Shown piece by piece: positions 8,701 through 16,759 of a stretch of 35,363 bases of DNA (position 1 is the stretch's first letter; each line of letters starts with the position of its first letter). The translations under genes and the position numbers were made by a program. The stretch is from contig JANQLU010000132.1 in NCBI GenBank assembly GCA_028280445.1, forward strand, positions 1-35,363, read 5' to 3'. The stretch comes from Pirellulaceae bacterium. Its GTDB lineage: Bacteria; Planctomycetota; Planctomycetia; Pirellulales; Pirellulaceae. The notes beneath the pieces were generated by a model that worked only from the letters and a program-made list of their open reading frames with translations, did not search any database and had not been told where the DNA came from.

Positions 8701-8769
8701 ATTCTTGACTGATGGGTTTTGTCCTGCGCAAAACGTGGCGTTTTTTCCCTTCAGGAGGTAAGCACTGAT

Positions 8770-8785
8770 TGGCACGACCATTGCA
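8770..8785 (+). promoter_or_regulatory. sigma54 promoter with exact consensus
   Basis: TGGCACG-ACCA-TTGCA matches all 12 defined positions of the sigma54 consensus. Predicted start is near 8797, 32 nt before ATG 8829 with GAGG at 8818-8821. A weak hairpin (AAAACG 8730-8735, CGTTTT 8739-8744, then a T run) just upstream may insulate the promoter. Confidence 0.8.
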
Positions 8786-8828
8786 TTTTCCGCTTACATT
8801 CATAACTCATTTGACGTGAGGTTTGCAG

Positions 8829-9428
8829 ATGTTCAATTCGTTGTGGGCTTTTTTCAGGGTCGAATTCAGCTTAAAGACAGCCACCGCCGCCATACCGGTT
8901 GGAGGCTACGGTGTATTGACCAGCTCAGGAGGTCTAGCCACCGATACAGTAGTTTTTGCTGCACTAGTTTTGACCATTCTCCTTCAAATCCACCGCCTTT
9001 GGTATTTCTATTCCCCAATTATTGAAAACGCCTGCAGCCAAAAGCGCATGCTGTACGTCGGCCAAATTATTGCGTTCGCTTTTTCGGCGGTAGTTGCAAT
9101 ATCAATCATTCTTGCCCTAGCACATCATCACTTGGCCGCTGAACTTGTTATTGCAAGCCAACAATGTTTTATGCTGACAATCATTCTGGTCGTCTGGTTT
9201 GGCAACGATCAGGTTCGAAGCGATTTGTTGCCGTGGCTGGCCAACGAATTGATGCATGTTGTTGTGTTGGGATGGCTATTATTCGTTACAATTTACGGAC
9301 AGTGGAATGACAATAAAATAGCTGAATTCTCAGTAATTGTGGCTGTAGTTATCGTCTCTTGTCATTACCTAGTCCATCTTTGGATCGAGGAGCGTATTTC
9401 CAAATCCAAGTCCCAAAATCAATCGTAG
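8829..9428 (+). CDS. Multi-pass membrane protein of unknown function, sigma54-controlled
   Basis: ATG 8829 is preferred over the in-frame TTG 8823 because GAGG (8818-8821) is 7 nt upstream of it and only 1 nt from the TTG. The 199-residue product starts with an amphipathic segment containing IPVGGYGVLTSSGG, then has about five hydrophobic helices (roughly 38-62, 75-98, 105-125, 143-160 and 165-187) and a short basic tail. Three consecutive His residues lie in the loop after the second helix. The family is not recognised. The consensus sigma54 promoter and the half copy of the activator site place it in the regulon of the kinase/activator pair, although decayed IS elements now separate them. 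It could be a channel, a transporter subunit or a sensor of membrane state; the sequence does not say. Confidence 0.75.
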   Translation: MFNSLWAFFRVEFSLKTATAAIPVGGYGVLTSSGGLATDTVVFAALVLTILLQIHRLWYFYSPIIENACSQKRMLYVGQIIAFAFSAVVAISIILALAHHHLAAELVIASQQCFMLTIILVVWFGNDQVRSDLLPWLANELMHVVVLGWLLFVTIYGQWNDNKIAEFSVIVAVVIVSCHYLVHLWIEERISKSKSQNQS

Positions 9429-9620
9429 TAGAGTACGAATCCATCCGTTGAATCGCGTTCTTACCTGCCACAATCAACTCGGGACAATCCTTCATCGGAT
9501 TCGTTGCACCTCGAACCGTCAGTATTCTGGCTACCACGATGCTCCTACTTTTCGAGTTGGATCATTTCGTTGCATTCGGGAGTAAACGTCGCCTCTTCAT
9601 CCTGTACCTGAGTTATCAGA

Positions 9621-9956
9621 GTGCCAGATGTTAGTTTGTTTTGGAATGTTCCGAATGGACTATTGGTGAAAGGGCAATTTCCCTGGCCCTCTGATTTCTT
9701 GAGACGTTTTGACGATTTGGGTCGGGAAATAAAGTCAATAGGTGAAGCAAGCATCGCGTCAGATGGCTGGCATTTGAAATCAAGTGAAAAAGGAAGTGTT
9801 CTTGAAATAAGGATTGACCGTTGGATTGGCAAAGATTCAGTCAATGTTCACTTCAATCAAGACCCTGGCTCGATTGTTTCAGGACTGAATCCAGTAACCT
9901 ACATCTACAAAATCGTAAACGGAAAGTGGAAATTCGATCACGAAGAGGACAAATAA
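9621..9956 (+). CDS. Small hypothetical protein, possibly a 3' gene remnant
   Basis: Open from GTG 9621 for 111 codons. The C-terminal half looks like a folded beta-rich domain (ASDGWHLKSSEKGSVLEIRI, then VTYIYKIVNGKWKFDHEEDK). No ribosome binding site precedes the GTG, and an in-frame stop lies 10 nt upstream. A different frame upstream has an ATG at 9539 with a hydrophobic start (MLLLFELDHFVAF), so an older gene may have been split by a frame change. The family is not recognised. Confidence 0.35.
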   Translation: MPDVSLFWNVPNGLLVKGQFPWPSDFLRRFDDLGREIKSIGEASIASDGWHLKSSEKGSVLEIRIDRWIGKDSVNVHFNQDPGSIVSGLNPVTYIYKIVNGKWKFDHEEDK

Positions 9957-10506
9957 ATGAACGCTGAGTAAACGCACGTCAAAGTCGAGGATGTCCGCGC
10001 CTCTGGATTTCAGTACACCTTCACAAAACAACCTGAGAACAGTTCATCCAACGTCCACGGCATCAACCTTTGACGGTCTAAAAAACTTGCAACTGGCTCA
10101 CTATCATATTCCGTTCACGAACGAGCACGGCTCAATGCCAGGCGTCGCAATGCAGCATTGCACAAAATGATTTTCTTGGACACAAATGGCCACAACATTG
10201 CCAACGCAAACCCAATGCTTACAATATGTAAATACAGCATGGAATTTGTTCCATCATCGAAAAACAAAGGACTTGCGGACAAAATAAGTACAAACAGTAT
10301 GCAAACCCAATAGTGATTAGCTAGATTCAAGTTCTAGTGTTATCGTGGCGCGACTATGAGTGGGGGCAATTTGGGGTCAACATTGCTAATGTAAACGCAA
10401 TTCATATAATATTTGAACTAAATTGCGGAACGCCGCAAATCACTTTTTTTATAGAGTGAGCAATTCAAAACAAACGCAAAGCAAACATAACTTCAACGCG
10501 ATTGTG
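9957..10506. other. Gap before the tRNA fragment
   Basis: Apart from the small minus-strand frame at 10115-10330 I see no gene, hairpin or repeat. The sequence is relatively AT-rich, as is common at the ends of integrated elements. No integrase gene is visible. Confidence 0.5.
10115..10330 (-). CDS. Possible two-helix small membrane protein
   Basis: A 71-residue frame with two hydrophobic segments (HYWVCILFVLILSASPLFF and YLHIVSIGFALAMLWPFV) around a short polar loop, and a basic tail. The start would be TTG, without a clear ribosome binding site. The hydrophobic pattern is better than chance, but expression is doubtful. The family is not recognised. Confidence 0.3.
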   Translation of the reverse strand: MNLANHYWVCILFVLILSASPLFFDDGTNSMLYLHIVSIGFALAMLWPFVSKKIILCNAALRRLALSRARS

Positions 10507-10563
10507 AAGGATTTAAAATCCTGTGTCCATTTGGACGTGGGGGTTCGAGTCCCCCCTCGGGTA
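10507..10563 (+). tRNA. 3' fragment of tRNA-Leu(UAA), probable attachment-site copy
   Basis: The sequence holds an anticodon arm (AGGA, loop TTTAAAA with anticodon TAA, TCCT), a long variable arm (GTCC-ATTT-GGAC) typical of class II tRNAs, a perfect T arm (GGGGG-TTCGAGT-CCCCC) and the 3' acceptor strand CTCGGGT-A. The 5' acceptor strand (expected ACCCGAG or similar) and the D arm are absent upstream, so it is not functional. Such 3' tRNA pieces are left at the far end of elements integrated by tyrosine recombinases. The orientation implies the element lies to the left, with the intact tRNA-Leu before position 1. Confidence 0.8.
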
Positions 10564-10959
10564 CTTCGGTTTTTCCGATGTTTTTGGCAGATCATTTTTC
10601 CGGTGTCGGATCGACGTCGGTTTAACCAGCCATCCCAGGACAACCCTTGTATGGGCAAGCATACATGACTCGCGCCGAGATTCATGCTCAATTGGGATAC
10701 TCAAGCCCGAGCCAACAAGACCGCGAGAAGGCTAAGCAAATTCAAGCAGCTAAGTAGTTGGGGCGTTAAAAACTCATCGTTCTGATCCCTTTTTTCTCAA
10801 AGGGCCGTTTGTGGATTCGGCGTTTTGTGTGAAGTATATTTGCATGCTGTTTTCGACGTTCCGCGACAGAAAAGGCCGTCAGTGTTCTTGAGCTGCAGCT
10901 TTTGTTGCTTGACGGACTCCACGCTCAACACCCAATTGCTTTGTTGTGCAGAAACACAC
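10564..10959. other. Gap after the tRNA fragment
   Basis: TCGG-TTTTT-CCGA followed by T-rich DNA (about 10566-10583) could be the old tRNA terminator. A 30-codon frame from ATG 10665 (MTRAEIHAQLGYSSPSQQDR..., stop 10755-10757) has a helical, charged composition but no ribosome binding site, so it may be a gene tail. Nothing else is recognisable. Confidence 0.4.
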
Positions 10960-11837
10960 CTATTCACGTGATTGTGACTCCAGCCGGTTCCGCGCCTTTC
11001 GGGTGAAATACCATCCGTCAATAACGGCTGCAACAGCCAAAAATGGTAACCCTGCCACACCCCCCGCGAATAAGCCAATGGCAATGGCTACAGTCAAACC
11101 CAACACAAGCACCACGCTTGCACGAAGCATGTGCCCATGCAGACGGGCCAAACCGAGAAACAGGGCGCCCGTGATGCAAAGGTCCCCAACTCCAACGAGC
11201 GGCTGCACGCCGTCTCCGGTCGGAATCGAGACAACGAGAAACTGGAGCAAATTACTGGTTCCTCGTTCGTACTCGTCAATGATTTTTCTGGTCAACCCAC
11301 CGGCGAAAGAGATTGTGTCAACAACCGATACCGTAGCTGCGAATGTCACTAAAGCGCCGAAACTTCCGAGACTCTTGCCGACAAAAAACGCGACTCCGAT
11401 GGCAAACAGCAAGACGGCAGCGTTGCTGATCAAGAGCGAGTCTGGTCGCCACAACAATACGACCACAAACGAAGCGATCGAGAGGATCGCAATAAATGTT
11501 TTCTTCATGCTCGGCCACGCGAAGGTCTGCCACAGAGCAGCAATAACCACGCCGGCGGAAAACCAACTGGTAACGAAAATGAGGATGATCTCAATTGAAC
11601 TCATGGCAATTTCGCTAATCGATGACGGGAACAGTTCCACGGCCAACGGTGTATAGAAAATTTGCAAGCTCCATCGTCGAGTGCACCAATGTAACCAACG
11701 CCATTACTGTCTGGTGGCCCCATGCATACCGTGAACAAATCTGACCAAACAAACAACGTGGCCGCAACAATCCAAAACAGCGATGCGACCAAGGTCATAC
11801 AAATTGCAAGCGCAAGGTGAGAGCGTTTCGATCGCAT
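10960..11837 (-). CDS. Presenilin/signal-peptide-peptidase-like intramembrane aspartyl protease with apparent frameshift
   Basis: The continuous part (TTG 11667 to 10960) is a polytopic membrane protein. It has the GxGD-protease pattern: Asp117 in VVDTISF in one helix, GVGDLCITGALF with Asp162 in the next, and a C-terminal AGLPFL resembling the PAL motif. This order and the helix before the GVGD recall archaeal presenilin homologs (A22 family). Upstream in another frame, ATG 11837 encodes MRSKRSHLALAICM and a first transmembrane helix, then VCMGPPDSNGVGYIGALDDG. Adding one base near 11665-11680 joins the two into a protein of about 292 residues. A GxGD protease would cut transmembrane segments of membrane proteins. 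Substrate unknown. If the frame break is real, the gene may be inactive or start late at TTG. Confidence 0.55.
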
Positions 11838-12139
11838 AGCCAAGTGAGGAGTTTAGTTACCTTAGTCCGCATAGACACGAAGTTTGATACGGCAATGACT
11901 TTAATTATCCTATCCCGTTGAGTTGCAATGGTCCAACAAACGTAAGACGAAATTGCACAAGCGTGAAATTTGGCTGGACGAGGCGCAAAAAATTTCGAAA
12001 TAACTCAATTTGGTTTGGATGAATTGGATCGCAGCGGGTACGAAACTCGCTACAAAGAAAGGGGTATACCTTTCTAGAATCTGTGGTTACAACAAACAAA
12101 ATCTGCGACGGCTCGAAACAAAGCTGAAAGCAAGCGGCC
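11838..12139. other. Divergent promoter region between the presenilin-like gene and the sigma factor gene
   Basis: No credible frame or RNA gene. It must carry promoters for both directions, but I cannot identify convincing -35/-10 pairs or operators. Confidence 0.45.
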
Positions 12140-12709
12140 ATGTGTGTCCAACCAAATCGTAAAAACAACCGAAACCTGGAAGACTATCGGGCGTATTTAC
12201 GGCTGTTGGCTGAAATGCAGATGGATCCGAGACTTCAAGGAAAGATCGATTTGTCTGGTGTTGTTCAGCAGACGCTATGGGAAGCCAACCAAGCGCCGTT
12301 GAAGGAAGAAGCAGACGTTCAGCATCATGTCGAGGCGTGGTTAAGACGCATTTTGGCAAACAACTTGATCGATGAGATTCGTAAACTCCAAACGGAAAAG
12401 CGTGATCTCAGACGGGAGAAATCACTCGAAGCCGTGCTGGACCAATCATCGGTCCAATTACAAAAATGGCTCGTCGCGGACCAATCCTCGCCCAGCCATA
12501 ATATCCATCAGCAGGAACAAGCGATGATGTTGGCCACCGCAATGAACAAACTGCCCGATGCTCAGCGACAAGCGTTGATCATGCGTTACTTTCATGAAAA
12601 ACCGTTGGCGGAAATTGCACAACAGCTCGGCCGCAGTCATACGGCAGTCGCTGGATTGCTAAAGCGAGGATTGCAGCAACTACGCAACCAATCGCAAGAT
12701 TGGGGGTAG
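12140..12709 (+). CDS. ECF-type RNA polymerase sigma factor, planctomycete type
   Basis: A 189-residue protein. The N-terminal half (about 15-95: YLRLLAEMQMDPRLQGKIDL, then DLSGVVQQTLWEAN and HHVEAWLRRILANNLIDEIR) fits sigma region 2 of the planctomycete ECF group. The C-terminal region 4 has LPDAQRQALIMRYF and the helix-turn-helix EIAQQLGRSHTAVAGLLKRG, ending in LQQLR. The ATG has only a weak upstream AAGCGG. The kinase gene begins 2 nt after its stop, so the pair is co-transcribed. In planctomycetes such sigma factors are often next to PknB-like kinases, and phosphorylation is thought to control them. No anti-sigma factor is present. Confidence 0.9.
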   Translation: MCVQPNRKNNRNLEDYRAYLRLLAEMQMDPRLQGKIDLSGVVQQTLWEANQAPLKEEADVQHHVEAWLRRILANNLIDEIRKLQTEKRDLRREKSLEAVLDQSSVQLQKWLVADQSSPSHNIHQQEQAMMLATAMNKLPDAQRQALIMRYFHEKPLAEIAQQLGRSHTAVAGLLKRGLQQLRNQSQDWG

Positions 12710-12711
12710 AG

Positions 12712-14430
12712 ATGCCGTCTCACGATCGCCAAGATTCACCAGCACCAGGCAGTTCTGCTGACGAAGTAATAGCAGATTATTTAGGAGCGATCGATCGCGG
12801 TGAAGAACCAAAGCCCGAAGACATTATCGCGCGCCACCAAGAGATCGCGGAAGAATTGACTGCATTTTTTGATGATTGCCACGACTTTGGCCAAGCGACC
12901 GCGATATATCGGAATTTGCTTGACCAGGAAACAAAACCGTCTGGTGTGCCAGTCAAAACTTTGAACACCCCAGGTTCACCAGCGTCGCTCAATCACCAAT
13001 TCGGCGACTACGAATTGTTGGAAGAAATCGATCGAGGCGGTATGGGAGTCGTCTACAAGGCACGTCAAATCAGTCTCAATCGAATCGTGGCGCTCAAGAT
13101 GATTTTGTCGGGACGATTCGCGACTCCGGAAGACATCCAGAGATTCCATGTTGAGGCAGAAGCGGCGGCGAATTTGGAACATCCCGGCATCGTGCCCATC
13201 CACCAAATCGGTGAACACGATGGGCAACATTATTACTCCATGAGTTTTATTAGCGGGGACAGTTTGAAAGATCGGTTGCGTGACGGACCGATGTCGCCGT
13301 GGCAAGCCGCATCTTTGATGAAAAAGATCTGCGAAGCTGTTCAGTATGCCCATGAGCACAATATCATTCATCGCGATTTGAAACCGGCAAATGTTTTGCT
13401 TATGGACAATCGTCCCGAAGCCGAACCTGGTGCAGAAACAAGTGAAGCTGATTTTCAAACCGACCTGCAACCAATGGTTACAGATTTTGGGTTGGCAAAA
13501 CGTTTAAACAGTGAAGTTGATTTGACAAAAACAGGACAGATCATTGGAAGCCCCTGTTACATGTCGCCTGAGCAAGCGACCGGTGCTACAGAAATTGTCG
13601 GCCCTGAGTCCGACGTTTATTCTTTGGGCGCAATCTTGTATCAAATGTTGACTGGAAAACCGGCTGTTCACGCGGAGACGCCTTTGGACATTCTGGCACA
13701 ACTCAGCGATTCAGAGCCAATGCGTCCACGACTTGTCAATCGGCAGGTACCACCTGAACTGGAGGTCATTTGCCTGAAGTGTTTGGAAAAGGAACTGGAT
13801 CGGCGTTATTCATCAGCACGAGAACTGGGTGACGAGTTGCAACGTTTCCTCGATGGAGACCCAGTTCATGCCACTGGCATCAAAATCGTAGATCATTTGC
13901 GCCGAGCCTTACGTCAAAGTCGTCATGACAAACACTTTCACGGTTGGGGCATGGCTTTGATAGTGTTTGGACTTGTGATCTTCGTTTGTCACGCGGGCAT
14001 TTACATGGTGGCGCAAGGCCATTGGCAGATTTCCTACTACGTGCCTCGAAGCGTCATGTTCATTGCCCTGTTTATAATTTTTTGGCGCTATCGGCGTCAT
14101 TCACTATTGCCTACGAATTCGGCAGAGCGGTTGGTTTGGGTCGTCTGGATCGGTTATTTGTTGGCACTTTGGTCATTAAACGCAGCGCGATATGCGCTGG
14201 GGCATGATCACCAGGAAATTTATGCATCATCAGCCACACTAGCCGGGCTTGGGTTTATAGTCATGGGCTGCCATGTTTGGGGAGGCGGATATGTGGTCGG
14301 CGCTGCCTTTTTGATTTCGGCTCCGTTTCTCGCCATATTTCAGGATATTGCTCCGCTGGTATTTGGAGGAATTTGGGCTGTTGCACTGGGGAGCTTCGGA
14401 TTTCACTATTTGAATCGGCGCTCGACATAA
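12712..14430 (+). CDS. Transmembrane Ser/Thr protein kinase (PknB-like)
   Basis: ATG 12712 lies 2 nt after the sigma factor stop with GGGGG as ribosome binding site; it is preferred over TTG 12700, which overlaps. Of 572 residues, about 1-90 form a variable leader. The kinase domain starts near 100 with IDRGGMGVVYKA (glycine loop), the ATP lysine is in VALKM (~Lys129), the catalytic loop is HRDLKPANVLL (~219-229), then TDFGLAKRL and the activation-segment MSPEQ. All key residues are present. After the kinase domain come about five transmembrane helices (from ~410, GMALIVFGLVIFVCHAGIYM onward) in place of the sensor repeats of other family members. Likely role: to transmit a membrane or redox signal to the adjacent sigma factor (inference from the pairing). 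Confidence 0.93.
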   Translation: MPSHDRQDSPAPGSSADEVIADYLGAIDRGEEPKPEDIIARHQEIAEELTAFFDDCHDFGQATAIYRNLLDQETKPSGVPVKTLNTPGSPASLNHQFGDYELLEEIDRGGMGVVYKARQISLNRIVALKMILSGRFATPEDIQRFHVEAEAAANLEHPGIVPIHQIGEHDGQHYYSMSFISGDSLKDRLRDGPMSPWQAASLMKKICEAVQYAHEHNIIHRDLKPANVLLMDNRPEAEPGAETSEADFQTDLQPMVTDFGLAKRLNSEVDLTKTGQIIGSPCYMSPEQATGATEIVGPESDVYSLGAILYQMLTGKPAVHAETPLDILAQLSDSEPMRPRLVNRQVPPELEVICLKCLEKELDRRYSSARELGDELQRFLDGDPVHATGIKIVDHLRRALRQSRHDKHFHGWGMALIVFGLVIFVCHAGIYMVAQGHWQISYYVPRSVMFIALFIIFWRYRRHSLLPTNSAERLVWVVWIGYLLALWSLNAARYALGHDHQEIYASSATLAGLGFIVMGCHVWGGGYVVGAAFLISAPFLAIFQDIAPLVFGGIWAVALGSFGFHYLNRRST

Positions 14431-14450
14431 CAAGAGTGTGCAACCTGTTT

Positions 14451-14479
14451 CGATGACGACCATCATCGTTCACTTTTTT
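14451..14479 (+). terminator. Rho-independent terminator after the kinase gene
   Basis: CGATGA (14451-14456) pairs with TCATCG (14463-14468) around a 6-nt loop, and six T follow at 14474-14479. It lies between convergent genes and overlaps the stop of the serine hydrolase gene. Confidence 0.6.
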
Positions 14480-15684
14480 GATTTTGATTTACGCTTCGAT
14501 TGAGGCATGCTTTTATCTTTTCCTTGTTTGGATTTTTCAATTGCCGAGGCTATTTGGGCAATCAACTTGTCGAGCCCGATGTTTCCATCGCGATTCGCTT
14601 GAACAGCAATTGTCAAACCGCTCGACGAATAATGCGTCACATCCGAGCGGTAAGCGGACCACAAACCAGCATGGCCAAACCGTTTGGTTTTTCCGTTTTC
14701 ATACACAAACAACCCGTAGCCATACCGCCATTTCAATTTTGGGTTCTGCCATTCGCCTTTGAGCATCAATTCCAAAGTTTTGGGTTTGACCACTTTTCCT
14801 TCAGCAAGAGCGCCAAAAAACTTTACCAACATCGTCGGCGTCGTGACCAGACCGCCACCTGTCCATTCGTTAGACGGGTCAATCTTCATGCGCCCATCCT
14901 TTTTCAAATTTCGTCCGACTCCACCCCAATAGCCGGGCACAATGTCCTCAAGTAATGCCTTGTTCTGCGGTCGAATGCCATCCAGTTTCAGCGGATCGAG
15001 AATTCGCTTTTGAACCAAATCGTAGTATTTTTTCCCGCTGGCCTTTTCGATCGCAAGGCCGAGAATCAAATAACCGGTGTCGGAATAGTGATACCCTTTG
15101 CCAACATCAAATGGCGGCTTTTCTTTCTCGTCGCCAATTGAAAATTCAATCAGTTCGTCTGGATCGAATTTGGCCGTACCATGGCGAATAGCGCGTGTTA
15201 TCATCGCCATTCGATACTGGCCGCTTCGCGGATAATCGGGAATGCCGCTCGAATGGGAGAGCAAGTGACGCACTTTGATGTGTTTCGCATTGGGGAGCCG
15301 CGAATACCATTTGGTTTTGCTGAACCATTTAGACAACGGGTCGTCGAGTGACAACGTGCCGTCTTCGACCAACATCATCGCCAAAGCGGCAACAAAAGTT
15401 TTTCCTGTACTGCCACCAGGCATTCCGACAATATTGTTCAACGGTTTTTTCGCTTCCGTGTCACCCAATCCGACTGCGGCTTTAATGATGTGCCCATCAG
15501 GGAATCTGATCGCTGCCCGCAACCCCGGCATTTTTTTGTCGGCACGAGCTTTCTTGAGAATCGCTGTTAGATCTTGTTCCGTGAAGTCTTGTTGTTTTTG
15601 TTGCGACCATGTTTTGCCTGGCAAGATGAAGAACGCCACAGCCAAAATCAGTTTCGTCAAAGTCTTCGTTTTAATCACAGTCAT
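14470..15684 (-). CDS. Secreted beta-lactamase-fold serine hydrolase (S12/class C-like)
   Basis: 404 residues with an N-terminal signal peptide (LTKLILAVAFFILPGKTWSQ). The SxxK motif is Ser92-Thr-Gly-Lys95, the second motif is Tyr200-Ser-Asp202 (YSD instead of YSN/YAN), and the third is His338-Ala-Gly340 in place of KTG, as in many esterase or peptidase members of this family. The length is normal for the catalytic domain; a Lys/Ser-rich tail follows. The family includes D-Ala-D-Ala carboxypeptidases, esterases and D-aminopeptidases, and the substrate cannot be predicted here. Planctomycetes have many such proteins. It is a single gene, convergent to the kinase. Confidence 0.9.
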   Translation of the reverse strand: MTVIKTKTLTKLILAVAFFILPGKTWSQQKQQDFTEQDLTAILKKARADKKMPGLRAAIRFPDGHIIKAAVGLGDTEAKKPLNNIVGMPGGSTGKTFVAALAMMLVEDGTLSLDDPLSKWFSKTKWYSRLPNAKHIKVRHLLSHSSGIPDYPRSGQYRMAMITRAIRHGTAKFDPDELIEFSIGDEKEKPPFDVGKGYHYSDTGYLILGLAIEKASGKKYYDLVQKRILDPLKLDGIRPQNKALLEDIVPGYWGGVGRNLKKDGRMKIDPSNEWTGGGLVTTPTMLVKFFGALAEGKVVKPKTLELMLKGEWQNPKLKWRYGYGLFVYENGKTKRFGHAGLWSAYRSDVTHYSSSGLTIAVQANRDGNIGLDKLIAQIASAIEKSKQGKDKSMPQSKRKSKSKK

Positions 15685-15929
15685 CGTTTCAGAAATCGAA
15701 TTCAGTCGTTGATTTCAAAGGTCATTGGCACACTCGCCTACAGATATTAAGCGTAACGAATCGCAGCCTAAGGCGCGAAAATTATCAAGAAATTGCAATT
15801 AAAAAACATGTATTGAATTCGCAACATCGTGTCCATAGAGTTGAAACCGAAGTGGGATTTTTAAAGTTGAAAAGTAGTCCGATTTGAAATTCATTCCGAA
15901 TGTAAGCAGACAAATTCCCAGGAGTCACA

Positions 15930-16709
15930 ATGCAATCAAATCCAAAATTGACGAAGTTTGCCATTGCGATTGTTTTGAGTTTTGGATTCTTGATCGTGCT
16001 GTTGGCACCTTACACGACAGGCGTTCCAATCCATGAATGGATAAGTTTGCTGATTTTGATTCCGCTATTGCTGCACTTGATGCTGGCCTGGCGATGGATC
16101 GCAAATGTCACGGTGAAATTCTTCAAACCTCAGCCGATGCGAACACGAATCAATTATGTGTTGGATTGGCTGTTGTTTGTTTTAGTTACCACGGCGACCG
16201 TCTCCGGTATTTTGATTTCCGAAGCAGCGCTGCCAAGCCTTGGGATTCAAACCAATATTGATCACTTTTGGATACCGGTTCACGCAATCGCTTCGCGCCT
16301 TTTAGTAATGGCCATTGGAATTCATATTGCAATGCACTTGGGTTGGATCGTTAGTGTTTTCAAAGGGCGTTTAGCAATCATTGAAGGCAAACGTGAAAAA
16401 AATTCTGGTAGTGACACGCGGGCATCTGTTGTCAGTGAAGTAAAGTCTTACGCCGCACCGTTGGTTTGCATAACGCTCGCTGCTGGGGTGATTGCGGTTG
16501 TGTTGCTTTTATTTACCCAAGCACCGTTTGCCGACGCATGGCGAATCGCGGGCGTTGAGGCTTCGGAAGCAGCGCGGGCCAGACCCAAAGGATTGAACAC
16601 GACGATGACCGACCTGAGTTGGCTGACAATACTCATGGGTTTGCCTACGTCGTTGACACTGTTTGTGCTGTATTTTGGCAAGCGAAAATCCAAAACAGCG
16701 GCAGAATAA
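15930..16709 (+). CDS. DUF4405-type cytochrome-b-like membrane protein
   Basis: ATG 15930 follows AGGAG with good spacing. The 259-residue product has a helix with VPIHEWISLL and LLLHLMLAWRWI (His35, His49), a conserved DWLLFVLVTTATVSGILIS helix, and a helix with HAIASRLLVMAIGIHIAMHL (three His). These paired His in four helices fit the DUF4405 family, thought to bind heme like cytochrome b561 and often linked to flavin-based electron transfer. A further helix pair (~175-197 and ~234-252) is added at the C-terminus. No redox partner lies next to it; neighbours on both sides are convergent or unrelated. Confidence 0.75.
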   Translation: MQSNPKLTKFAIAIVLSFGFLIVLLAPYTTGVPIHEWISLLILIPLLLHLMLAWRWIANVTVKFFKPQPMRTRINYVLDWLLFVLVTTATVSGILISEAALPSLGIQTNIDHFWIPVHAIASRLLVMAIGIHIAMHLGWIVSVFKGRLAIIEGKREKNSGSDTRASVVSEVKSYAAPLVCITLAAGVIAVVLLLFTQAPFADAWRIAGVEASEAARARPKGLNTTMTDLSWLTILMGLPTSLTLFVLYFGKRKSKTAAE

Positions 16710-16759
16710 TTCAAAGCGAAACGGTAAGGACGGAACTTTAAGTCGTGGGAGTTCAAATA

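Noticed and set aside
8730..8750. Terminator upstream of the sigma54 promoter
   Set aside because: The stem is only 6 bp and no intact gene precedes it. It is noted with the promoter and not called as a feature.
10946..11656. 236-codon plus-strand frame
   Set aside because: It lies exactly opposite the presenilin-like gene, has a low-complexity Thr/Asn/Pro/Arg composition, and the minus strand shows membrane helices and conserved Asp motifs.
12958..12975. TTGAACACC inside the kinase gene (also near 24711 in the glycosyltransferase)
   Set aside because: Isolated short half sites within coding sequence, without a second arm or a -24/-12 promoter downstream; expected by chance.
12976..13470. 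164-codon minus-strand frame
   Set aside because: It is antisense to the kinase catalytic domain, which carries all conserved motifs.
14500..14955. 151-codon plus-strand frame
   Set aside because: It is opposite the serine hydrolase gene, whose signal peptide and three active-site motifs are clear.
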